Source of the DNA: Labilithrix luteola
Lineage (GTDB): Bacteria; Myxococcota_A; Polyangia; Polyangiales; Polyangiaceae
NCBI RefSeq assembly: GCF_001263205.1
Contig: NZ_CP012333.1
Span: 3,945,001-4,009,000, forward strand
Direction of reading: 5' to 3'
Length of the DNA stretch: 64,000 bases
Under the pieces are notes generated by a model. The model did no database searches. It was given only the letters and a program-made list of their open reading frames with translations, and was not told the origin of the DNA. Below, piece after piece: positions 8,922 to 16,648 of this stretch. Both the position numbers and the translations under genes were made by a program. How positions within the stretch are numbered: position 1 is the stretch's first letter; every line of letters begins with the position of its first letter.

Positions 8922-8960
8922 CTCAGGGCTCGCTCAGGGCTCGCCGAGGGCTCGCCGAGT
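8922..8960. repeat. Short imperfect direct repeats, unit AGGGCTCGC
   Basis: Three copies of AGGGCTCGC, spaced 10-11 bases apart, lie in the gap between the histidine kinase stop and the receiver gene. They form no clear hairpin. They may be a slippage product in the leader of the receiver gene; no regulatory role can be shown. Confidence 0.55.
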
Positions 8961-9040
8961 CGTCGCTGCTCGCGGGGTGTGGTCGTTGACTCGCTGACGT
9001 TCGGGGGGAGCGCAGCCAGGGAATCCCAGGAGAAATGCGC

Positions 9041-9496
9041 ATGGGTTCTGGCCGGGTGATCTTGCTCGTCGAAGACAACGAGGACGACGAGGTCCTCACG
9101 CTTCGTGCACTCAGGAAGAACAACATCGCGAACGACGTGGTCGTCGCGCGCGATGGCGAAGAGGCTCTCGACTACCTCTTCGGAACGGGCGCGCACGCCG
9201 GGCGTGATGCATCGATCGTTCCGCAAATCATCCTGCTGGATCTGAACTTGCCCCGCCTGAGCGGCCTCGACGTGCTTCGTCGCATTCGCGCCGACGAGCG
9301 TACGAAGCTTCTTCCCGTCGTCGTACTGACGTCGTCGAAGGAAGACGAAGACATCGTCAACAGCTACTCGCTCGGGGCGAACAGCTACGTGCGCAAACCG
9401 GTCGACTTCGCGCAGTTCTCCGAAGCCGTGAAGACGCTCGGCCTCTTCTGGCTGCTGCTGAACGAGGTGCCGTCGCCTCGTCGTTCGACGATGTAG
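9041..9496 (+). CDS. Stand-alone receiver (CheY/Rcp1-like response regulator)
   Basis: A 151-residue single receiver domain with the acidic pair Glu11-Asp12, phosphoacceptor Asp67 (LLDLNLP), the Thr/Ser position (VVLTSS) and the conserved Lys (VRKPVDF). The long loop before the phosphorylation strand (GTGAHAGRDASIVPQ) and the NEDD start are typical of Rcp1-type regulators that partner phytochrome or multi-PAS kinases. There is no output domain. AGGAG at 9028-9032 sits eight bases before the ATG at 9041 but only two before the ATG at 9035, so 9041 is chosen. It is likely phosphorylated by the upstream ethylene-receptor-like kinase. Confidence 0.9.
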   Translation: MGSGRVILLVEDNEDDEVLTLRALRKNNIANDVVVARDGEEALDYLFGTGAHAGRDASIVPQIILLDLNLPRLSGLDVLRRIRADERTKLLPVVVLTSSKEDEDIVNSYSLGANSYVRKPVDFAQFSEAVKTLGLFWLLLNEVPSPRRSTM

Positions 9497-9746
9497 GGCC
9501 GTCGGCCGTCGGCCGTCGTCTTCGATGCTCGCCTGTGCAGTGCGTCTCCGCGTGCAGTGTCGCGGGCGCCGCGCGGAGAAGTGCCACTGGCAGCGATGAT
9601 GCACCGCGCTACGCTCAGCTCTTCGAATTCTCTCCGACGATGTCGCGATAACTCGCGGACGCGGACGCGACCACACCGTTTCTGAGATCGGCACCCGAAC
9701 GGCGATAGACGCATCGGATTCGACGTTCACGAACAAGGGGGACACG

Positions 9747-10217
9747 ATGGAGGAGAAGCGGATCGAACGCACGATCACGCCGGACTGGCTGGAGGTCCGC
9801 GAAATAAGGCAGCTCGTCTGTGACGAACTCTCGTATCTCGCTCCCGACATCCAGGACGCCGCAGCGATGGCCTCCGCGGAGCTCCTCGAGAATGCCATCA
9901 AGCACGGTGCCTCGATTCCGTCGCCCCTCATCTCGTATGCCCTCGTCCACTCGGCCAGGGAGGTGCGCGTCGAAACCAGGAATGCCGTTGCGTCGGAAGA
10001 CGTCGCGCGGGCGCTACGCGAGAAGATCGGACGTATCGCCAAGTGTGGCGATCGCCAGGGACTCCACGTTCGACGGCTCGAGCAGATGCTCGCGGACTGC
10101 AACGCTCGCGCGAAGCTCGGGCTTCTCCGGGTGGCGTTCGAAGCCGGATTCGAGCTCCGCTACAGCCATGCGAACGAGTTCGTGACGATCACCGCCGCCC
10201 GAAAGCCGTCGTCGTGA
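9747..10217 (+). CDS. Small HATPase-domain protein (anti-sigma-factor-like)
   Basis: A 156-residue protein whose N-box-like motif SAELLENAIKHG (about residues 44-55) is the ATP-binding N-box of GHKL ATPases in the RsbW/SpoIIAB type. A clear G1 box is hard to see and the C-terminal half is divergent, so kinase activity is uncertain. It could be an anti-sigma factor or an ATP-binding partner of the preceding kinase and receiver, which lie 250 bases upstream on the same strand. No sigma factor or anti-anti-sigma gene is adjacent. Confidence 0.6.
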   Translation: MEEKRIERTITPDWLEVREIRQLVCDELSYLAPDIQDAAAMASAELLENAIKHGASIPSPLISYALVHSAREVRVETRNAVASEDVARALREKIGRIAKCGDRQGLHVRRLEQMLADCNARAKLGLLRVAFEAGFELRYSHANEFVTITAARKPSS

Positions 10218-10374
10218 CTGGATGCGAAAGGCGAAGCGCGACGGTGGGTCGCCCTGCACCTCGACCATGATCCGGCCGGCAATGCGGCTGGACGGTAGGC
10301 AGGGGTGGGCAGAAAAAGCCCAATGACGGACGCAGTGATGAGGTTGGGCGCGCCAAGCGTTAGGATGGGCGACG

Positions 10375-12831
10375 ATGTTTCGCGCCCCGACGCGCCCCAA
10401 AGAACGAATGTCCTTCGGAGTAATCCGAACGGCGTTTCTGGCGCGCGTGCGTGCGGTCCCTCGCAACGCATGGATCGCGCTCGGCGCCGTTGCCTTCGCC
10501 ATCGTCTTCGCCGCCGCAGCGTTCGGGCCCATCGTCCGCGCCCGGATCGGCAGCGAGGCGGCCAAGCGCAGGCTCGAGGTCTCCGTCGGAGGGATTCGTC
10601 CTGGCTTCTTCGCCATTCGGCTGAAGGACGTTCAGGTACGCCTCGCGGGTGTCCAAGGCCTCGAGGTGAGACTCGACGACGTGCGCGTCGGGATTTCGGG
10701 CGGCCTCGGCCTTCGTGAGATCACGGCCCAAGGAGGCGGCATCCACGTCGAAGGCGAGCCCGAGGACCTCGTCGATCGTCTGCGCGCGTTCCGCAAGGAT
10801 GGGCCGGCGTCTTCGGGCACGAGCGAAGGCTCGTCCCGAACGCCAGTCACCGTCGAGGGGCTTTCGCTCGCGTGGAAGATGCCCTCGGGAGGCGAGCTGA
10901 GCGGAGACCACCTGCGCTTCGTTCGCGAAGGGGATTCGCTTCGCCTCGCCGGCGCGCACCTCTCGGCGAATCACCAGCGGACGACGATTCGCGTGACCGA
11001 CGGCGACGTCGAGCTCGGAACCGATGGCTCGCTCCGACGGCTGAATGCGGTTGCCATCGAGGTCGAGCAGGCCGGCGATCCCGCCGCGAAGCAGGCCGCG
11101 ACCAAGGCCACGGCGACCGTCGAGCCTGCGCCGCCGCCGCTGCCGCCGCCGACTCCGAAGGGGAAGGGGGCGCGCGCCAAGCCAGCGGAGGTGGTCGCGG
11201 CGCCCAACGAGCCGGTCTTGCCGCTGCCGAACCTGCAGGCGTTGCGTGCGCGGGTGGCCACGCTGGCGACCTCGCTCGGCACGCGCGTTCCGGACGGCAC
11301 CAAGGTGGACGTGGGCGGGCTCTCGGTGAAGCTCGACGTGGGCGGCGAGCCCTTCGCCTTCGGTCCGGGGCCCTTCGGCCTCGAGCGGCGCGGCGACCTC
11401 GTGCGGTTGAGCTTCACGAGCGAGAAGAACGACGCTGCGAAGGACGAGAGCGGACGCTCCGCGGGAACGCCCCTCTCGGTCGACGCCGAGATCCCGTTGG
11501 GGCGCGGCGACGTTACGGCGCGCCTCTCGGGAGGCCCGGTATCGCTGGCGCTCCTCGGCGTGCCCGAAGGCGCGAAAGGTCTCTTCGACGTCGGGCGTGG
11601 CACCGTATCCGGCAAGGGCCAGGTCGTCCTCGATGCGAGCGGTGAAACGCTGACCTTCGATGGGCAGCTCGCTCTTCGTTCGATCTCCGTCAAGCAACCG
11701 AGGCTGTCGCTCGAGCCCATCAAACGGCTGGATTTCTCGGCGGCTGCGCGAGGCGTTCTGGATCATGAGGGGCGTCTCCGAATCGACGACGCGCAGCTCG
11801 ACATGGGGGCTCTGCACGTGCGCACGCACGGAACGCTCGAAGAGACCACCGACCACTTCGGTCTCTCGCTCGCCCTCGACGTGGCCCCTGCGTCCTGTCA
11901 GGCGCTGCTCGACAGCGCTCCCGAGGGCCTGTTGCCCACGGTTCGTGCCGCGCGCATGAGCGGAACGTTCGGCGCCACGGCGCGCATCGCGTTCGACACG
12001 CGCACCATCGACAAGCTCGCGCTCGAGTACGTCATCGACGATCGCTGCAAGATGACGGAGGTTCCCACCGATCTCTCGCACGAGCGATTCGAGAACTCGT
12101 TCACCTACCGCATCTACCATCCCGACGGGACGCTCGGCGAAGCCACGACCGGTCCGGGAACGCCGGCATGGACCGCGCTCGACGAGATCAGCCCGTTCAT
12201 GGTCGCCGCGGTGCTGACCACCGAGGACGGTGCGTTCTACAAGCACCACGGCTTCAATCACTCGGCCATCCGCAACAGCGTGGCCGCGAATCTCAAGGCC
12301 CGGCGCTTCGTGCGCGGCGCGAGCACGATCACGATGCAGCTCGCCAAGAACCTCTTTCTGTCGCGCGACAAGGCGCTGTCGCGGAAGATCGAAGAGGTCA
12401 TCTTGACGGACTACCTCGAGCAGGCGTTCCGCAAGGACGACATGATGGAGCTGTATCTCAACGTCGTGGAGTTCGGTCCCGACGTGTACGGCATCACGCA
12501 GGCGGCCGATCACTACTTCGGCCGAAGGCCCGAAGAGCTGAGTCTGCCTGAGTGCTTCTTCCTCGCGTCGCTCCTGCCTTCACCGAATCGCTACGGCAAG
12601 CTGCGCGAGAAGAACGCGCAGGTTCCCGACTCCTGGATGCACCACCTGCGCGCGCTCATGGAGATCGCCGAAAAGAACGGCAAGGTGAGCCATGCCGAGC
12701 TCGAGACAGGCCTCGCGCAGGAAGTGGTCTTCCACAAGCCGGGCGAGCCGACACCGGAGCCGCGCAAGCCTCTCAACACGAAGCGACGCGACCCCTACGA
12801 AGACGACGCGAACTGGCAGCCGCTCGACTGA
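10375..12831 (+). CDS. AsmA-like/GT51 fusion: peptidoglycan glycosyltransferase
   Basis: An 818-residue protein. A membrane anchor (about 35-58, AWIALGAVAFAIVFAAAAFG) is followed by about 500 residues of beta-rich, AsmA/TamB-like sequence, interrupted by a Pro/Lys-rich linker (PPPLPPPTPKGKGARAK). The C-terminal 230 residues are a GT51 lipid II polymerase: TTEDGAFYKHHG with catalytic Glu617, then GASTITMQLAKNLFL and the second acidic motif EVILTDYLEQAF. No transpeptidase domain follows. GT51 enzymes polymerise glycan strands in the periplasm; the AsmA-like part could bind lipid or span the envelope. A stand-alone transpeptidase is encoded at 59747-61111, but a partnership is only a guess. Confidence 0.88.
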   Translation: MFRAPTRPKERMSFGVIRTAFLARVRAVPRNAWIALGAVAFAIVFAAAAFGPIVRARIGSEAAKRRLEVSVGGIRPGFFAIRLKDVQVRLAGVQGLEVRLDDVRVGISGGLGLREITAQGGGIHVEGEPEDLVDRLRAFRKDGPASSGTSEGSSRTPVTVEGLSLAWKMPSGGELSGDHLRFVREGDSLRLAGAHLSANHQRTTIRVTDGDVELGTDGSLRRLNAVAIEVEQAGDPAAKQAATKATATVEPAPPPLPPPTPKGKGARAKPAEVVAAPNEPVLPLPNLQALRARVATLATSLGTRVPDGTKVDVGGLSVKLDVGGEPFAFGPGPFGLERRGDLVRLSFTSEKNDAAKDESGRSAGTPLSVDAEIPLGRGDVTARLSGGPVSLALLGVPEGAKGLFDVGRGTVSGKGQVVLDASGETLTFDGQLALRSISVKQPRLSLEPIKRLDFSAAARGVLDHEGRLRIDDAQLDMGALHVRTHGTLEETTDHFGLSLALDVAPASCQALLDSAPEGLLPTVRAARMSGTFGATARIAFDTRTIDKLALEYVIDDRCKMTEVPTDLSHERFENSFTYRIYHPDGTLGEATTGPGTPAWTALDEISPFMVAAVLTTEDGAFYKHHGFNHSAIRNSVAANLKARRFVRGASTITMQLAKNLFLSRDKALSRKIEEVILTDYLEQAFRKDDMMELYLNVVEFGPDVYGITQAADHYFGRRPEELSLPECFFLASLLPSPNRYGKLREKNAQVPDSWMHHLRALMEIAEKNGKVSHAELETGLAQEVVFHKPGEPTPEPRKPLNTKRRDPYEDDANWQPLD

Positions 12832-12836
12832 CCCGC

Positions 12837-13349
12837 CTACTTCTTCCCCTGCGCTCGTAGCGCGGCGAAGAAGCGCTTCAGTCGATCGGCGCAGTCCGTC
12901 TCGAGCACGCCCCGCGTCATGGGGAAGCGGTGGTTCAGCCGCGTGTCCTGTCCGATGGTGAAGAGCGACGTGCAGGCGCCGGCCTTGGGATCGTCACAAC
13001 CGTAAACGAGGCGGCCGAGGCGCGCGTTGACCATGGCGCCTGCGCACATCGGGCAGGGCTCGAGCGTCACGTACAGCGTCGTGTCGTCGAGGCGCCACGA
13101 GCCACGCGCCCTCGACGCCGCGCGAATGGCGACGATCTCGGCGTGCGCGGTGGGATCCGCATCGGTCTCGCGCAGGTTGAAGCCCGTCGCGAGCACCGTC
13201 CCGTCCTTGCCGACGAGGACGGCACCAACGGGGACCTCGCCGCGCTCAGCCGCACGATCCGCCTCGGCGAGTGCGACGCGCATGAACGCCGCGTCGACGT
13301 CGGCCTGGTCCGTTGGCTCCAACACCGGATCCTGCATTGGAGGGCACAT
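12837..13349 (-). CDS. tadA: tRNA-specific adenosine deaminase TadA
   Basis: A 170-residue cytidine-deaminase-fold enzyme with the zinc and proton-shuttle motif HAE (His69-Glu71) and PCPMC (Cys99 and Cys102), plus the EVPVGAVLV strand typical of TadA. It deaminates A34 to inosine in tRNA-Arg(ACG). That same tRNA gene lies about 90 bases upstream on the same strand (13442-13515), so both may share a transcript. An internal ATG at residue 5 is an alternative start. Its stop is five bases from the stop of the convergent GT51 gene. Confidence 0.95.
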   Translation of the reverse strand: MCPPMQDPVLEPTDQADVDAAFMRVALAEADRAAERGEVPVGAVLVGKDGTVLATGFNLRETDADPTAHAEIVAIRAASRARGSWRLDDTTLYVTLEPCPMCAGAMVNARLGRLVYGCDDPKAGACTSLFTIGQDTRLNHRFPMTRGVLETDCADRLKRFFAALRAQGKK

Positions 13350-13441
13350 CTACGACGGGGAACGCAAAACGCAAAATGCGCAAAATTGCGAAAGCCTCGA
13401 ACCCGCGAGATGCGAAGGTCGAGGCTCATCAGAAACTCTAG

Positions 13442-13515
13442 CGCGCCCGGGAAGATTCGAACTTCCGACACCTGGTTCCGTAGACCAGTGCTCTATCCAG
13501 CTGAGCTACGGGCGC
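13442..13515 (-). tRNA. tRNA-Arg (anticodon ACG)
   Basis: The minus strand folds as a complete cloverleaf: acceptor GCGCCCG/CGGGCGC, D stem GCTC/GAGC, anticodon stem CTGGT/ACCAG with loop CTACGGA (anticodon ACG), and T arm GGAAG-TTCGAAT-CTTCC. All stems pair perfectly. CCA is not encoded. A34 of this anticodon is the substrate of TadA, whose gene lies just downstream on the same strand. Confidence 0.97.
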
Positions 13516-14391
13516 AACCGTCTGCGACGTTCAAGCCGTCGCAACGCCGCGCAACATACCCGTACCAGCGGCTGTGTCAACGAGAAGAATTCGTTCTTCA
13601 GCGGATTCTCTGCGTTTTCCTCTCCACCCCTCGCATTCTCGAGGTTTTCGTGGGGTCGGAACGCCAAGTCCCCTCCTCGACCCTCCGGCGGAAGAGTCGT
13701 GCCAACCTCGCAAAAAATACAGAGCGGCACCCTCATGCTGACCCGGATGACAGTGCATGAGCCACGTGACGCTCGCCTCCGCCGCTTTATGTCTCTGAAA
13801 CCTAAAGAAAAGCGTCCTTGGCACGCATGGTGCTCTATGCCCCAGCGCTGCCGGCCGGCCCCTTTGGGCTTTCTTTCTTTTGGTCAGCCAGCGGCAGGTG
13901 ACTGGCACGACGGTGTGAGGTGCGGGCTGTGCCTCACGTCGTCGTCCAAGCAACCTGGCAAGCGGTTCGAGCGTTTCGTTCTTCGTGCCGCTTCGCTGTG
14001 CAGAGAGTGCACTGCGCTCCGAGGTTCCCCGTTCTCCCTTCGGTCAACCTCTGGACGCCTGCGTGAACTGCACGAGTCCGTGGCCATCTCGCGCACGGGC
14101 TGCCTTGCTTGTCTTTCTAGTTTTGCGCGCTTCGCGCGCTTTGTCCCCTTCGGGGATGTCCGGTTGCTTGGTCCCTTCGGGGATTTCTTTTCCTGACGTC
14201 GCTTTCCTTCCCTCTTAATGCCTTGGGACCGGCATTCCGATCCCACCTTCGTTCCTTCTTGCTTGATTTCTTGATCTCGGTTCGCGAACCGCGGCGTTTG
14301 CGGACCCGAATTCGACCGAAAGGTCGAGCTTCCTCGTGGCGCTTCCCTCTCGGGTGGCGCCACGAAGCTTTTGTGGGTCAAGCTTGAGGGG
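13516..14391. other. Long gene-free, hairpin-rich stretch
   Basis: About 880 bases contain no open frame with credible protein features. The plus strand is unusually T/C-rich compared with its surroundings. Its right part (about 14120-14370) carries a string of short hairpins listed separately. The left part should hold the promoter of the minus-strand tRNA-Arg/tadA unit. It may be a decayed gene, an untranslated leader or a non-coding RNA locus; nothing decides between them. Confidence 0.6.
14125..14370 (+). ncRNA. Candidate structured RNA or 5' leader with stable hairpins
   Basis: Five hairpins follow one another on the plus strand. They are GCGCGC-TTC-GCGCGC (14125-14139), TCCCC-TTC-GGGGA (14144-14156), TCCC-TTCG-GGGA with a canonical UUCG loop (14172-14183, then T-rich), TCGACC-GAAA-GGTCGA with a GNRA loop (14312-14327), and a long bulged stem (about 14327-14370) pairing AGCTTC..CGTGGCGC with GCGCCACGAAGCTT. 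The last ends just before the PDZ-thioredoxin start. This density of stable tetraloops suggests RNA structure. The third hairpin alone could be a simple terminator. Function and ends are unknown. Confidence 0.35.
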
Positions 14392-15239
14392 ATGAGACGT
14401 CTCCTCGCTGCCTTGGCCGTTTGCAGCGCTCTCGGCGGACCTGGCCTCGCCCAGGCCGCCGACTCGCCCGCTCTCGGTGCCGCCGAAGCCCTCGCGCCCC
14501 CGCCGTGGCTCGGCGTCCAGATGACGAAGGGCGGCGAGCCCGGGGTCGGCGTCGAGCACGTCGTTCGGGATCCCCGGCCGAGAAGGCTGGCGTGCGCGTC
14601 GGCGACCGGATCGTGGCCCTCGACGGCAACAAGGTGACCGACCCCGCGGAGGTCTCGCGCCTGGTCGCGTCTCGTCGGGCGGGCGAGAGCATCTCCGTGA
14701 GCCTCGCGCGGGGAGGGCGTCCAGTCACGGCCGCGGTGACCCTCGCGCGCCGCCCCTCGGGGGACGACATCCTTCGCATGGACCTCGTCGGCGCCTTTGC
14801 TCCCGCCTGGACCAACGTGACGCCGCTGTCGGGCGCGCCGGCGTCGCTCGACAAGCTGCGCGGGCAGGTGGTGCTCGTCGACTTCTGGGCAACGTGGTGC
14901 GGCCCGTGCCGGATGCTCGCGCCGAAGCTCTCGGCCCTCAAGGACCGCTACGGGGCGCAGGGCCTCAACGTCGTCGGCATCACCACCGACCCCGCGGAGA
15001 AAGCCGCGGTCTTCGCCGAGCGAAACCAGATGCGCTACGGCGTGGTCGTCGACAAGGAAGGCGACACGAGCCGCGCGTACGGCATCTCGAGCCTGCCGAC
15101 GATGCTCCTCATCGACAAGCGAGGCGTCGTCCGCGAGGTCATGGTGGGCTTCGACCCGGGCGGCGACGCGAGGCTCGAATCGCTCATCAAGTCGCTCCTC
15201 GCAGAGCCTGCTTCCCAGGCGGCCGCTGCAGGGCGATAG
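14392..15239 (+). pseudogene. PDZ-thioredoxin (TlpA-like) protein, apparent frameshift
   Basis: Two overlapping frames make one protein. The first gives a signal peptide (MRRLLAALAVCSALGGPGLAQAA) and the start of a PDZ domain (WLGVQMTKGGEPGVGVEHVV). The second continues it (SPAEKAGVRVGDRIVALDG) and adds a TlpA-like thioredoxin domain with active site WCGPC and the cis-Pro loop SLPTMLL. The frames join at the GGG run 14567-14569, where one base seems missing. If intact the product would be a periplasmic PDZ-thioredoxin reductase of about 280 residues. The shift may be a sequence error or a true inactivation. The start may instead be TTG at 14371. Confidence 0.75.
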
Positions 15240-15265
15240 TCCCCTTCGTGACCGAGGTTCGCACC

Positions 15266-16648
15266 ATGCTTCGGGTGACGGACGAGCTCCTCTGGATGCT
15301 CCGTCGCTCGGGCTTCGCCATCGCCACGTCGCAGGCGATCGACGTCGTGCGTGCCGTTCGCGCCGTCGGCTGGTCGTCCGAGGAGGCCGTGCGCGAGGCG
15401 GTCGCCGCCGTGGTGGTGAAGCGTGCCCGCGAGCGCGTCCGTTTCGATGCGGTCTTCGATGCCTACTTCGCTGGGAAACCGCGTCACACGCTCTGGGAGC
15501 GGCTCGCCTCCCAGGGGCTCAGCGAGGCCGAGATCGATGTCGTCCGCGAGCTCCTCGAGGCGATGGCCGCAGCCTCGCCCGATGGTGCGCTGGGCCCGCT
15601 CGTTCAGCGGGGAGCCGAGCTCGACCGCCTGCTCCAGCTTGCCGGCAGTGCACGCGTTCTCGAAGGCATGCAGAGCTCGCTACAGTCCGGCTTTTTCACG
15701 CACAAGCTGCTCGAGCACGTCGGAACGTATCGCGCGCACAACGAGCTCCAGGCCCTGCGTGTACGTCTGATCGATGCCCTGGGGGACGAGCGCGGGGAAG
15801 CCGCCGTCGCCGCGCTCAAACGGGAAATCCAGATCGCGGCCGATGACGTCCGCACGTTCGTGAAAGACACGCTCGAGCGCCGTGACGTCGAGCGGTCTCG
15901 AACCGAAGATCGCGCAGCCGCTCCTTTCGAGACGTTGAGCGACGAAGAGGCTCTCGAGGTTCGTCGTGCGATTCGGGCCTTCGTGCAGCGCCTCCGAGGA
16001 GGGGAGCGCGTTCGCAGGAAGCGATCGCTTCACGGACGAGTCGATGCCCATCGAACGCTGCGTCGTGCGATGCGAACCGGAGGCGTTCCCTTCGTCTTGG
16101 CGCGCCGAGCGCGTCGTCGAGACAAGCCGCGTCTCGTTCTTCTCTGCGACGTAAGCGATTCGGTTCGAGCTGTCGCGCGGTTCACCCTCGAGCTGACGTA
16201 TGCCGCGCAGGAGCTCTTCTCGGGAACGCGCTCGTTCGTCTTCGTGAGTGACCTGGGGGAGACTACGAAACTCTTCGAGGAGGAGTCGGTCGATACGGCC
16301 CTGGCGCGCGCGTATTCGGGCGCCGTCGTTCCGGTCACCCACAACTCGAACTATGGGCGCGTGCTCCGAGCCTTCGAGGCGCGGGTCCTTCCGGACGTGG
16401 ATCGACGGACGACCGTGGTGATCCTCGGTGACGGTCGCACCAACTACACGGACGCCGCGCCCGAAGTTCTCGACGCGATCCGGGCACGCGCGCGCGCCGT
16501 CATCTGGCTTTGCCCCGAGCCTCGCGCCGCCTGGGCCACCGGCGACAGTGCGATGCCGCGCTACGCGTCGAAGTGCACCTCGGTGCTCGAGGTCCGCTCT
16601 GCGCGCGATCTCGAAGACGCCGCGCGCACGATGCTCTCGCTTCGCTAG
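15266..16648 (+). CDS. VWA-domain protein (CoxE-like)
   Basis: A 460-residue cytoplasmic protein. The N-terminal part (about 1-230) is helical and Arg/Glu-rich. The C-terminal half holds a von Willebrand factor A domain with metal-site motif DVSDS (Asp295, Ser297, Ser299), a later Thr/Asn-rich strand (VTHNSNYGRVLRAF) and LGDGRTN. This arrangement matches CoxE-like/DUF58-type VWA proteins, which usually partner a MoxR-type AAA ATPase; none is in view. GAGG lies eight bases before the ATG at 15266; a GTG at 15248 is an alternative. Its TAG stop overlaps the TAG stop of the convergent apbE gene within one CTAG. Confidence 0.85.
   Translation: MLRVTDELLWMLRRSGFAIATSQAIDVVRAVRAVGWSSEEAVREAVAAVVVKRARERVRFDAVFDAYFAGKPRHTLWERLASQGLSEAEIDVVRELLEAMAAASPDGALGPLVQRGAELDRLLQLAGSARVLEGMQSSLQSGFFTHKLLEHVGTYRAHNELQALRVRLIDALGDERGEAAVAALKREIQIAADDVRTFVKDTLERRDVERSRTEDRAAAPFETLSDEEALEVRRAIRAFVQRLRGGERVRRKRSLHGRVDAHRTLRRAMRTGGVPFVLARRARRRDKPRLVLLCDVSDSVRAVARFTLELTYAAQELFSGTRSFVFVSDLGETTKLFEEESVDTALARAYSGAVVPVTHNSNYGRVLRAFEARVLPDVDRRTTVVILGDGRTNYTDAAPEVLDAIRARARAVIWLCPEPRAAWATGDSAMPRYASKCTSVLEVRSARDLEDAARTMLSLR

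Noticed and set aside
13516..14391. Open frames in the gene-free stretch as a decayed coding gene
   Set aside because: No stretch resembles a known domain in any frame and codon use differs from that of neighbours; hairpins explain the region better.
14560..14575. Programmed -1 frameshifting in the PDZ-thioredoxin gene
   Set aside because: No slippery heptamer and no obvious downstream pseudoknot; a similar one-base loss at 54591 points to indel error or mutation.
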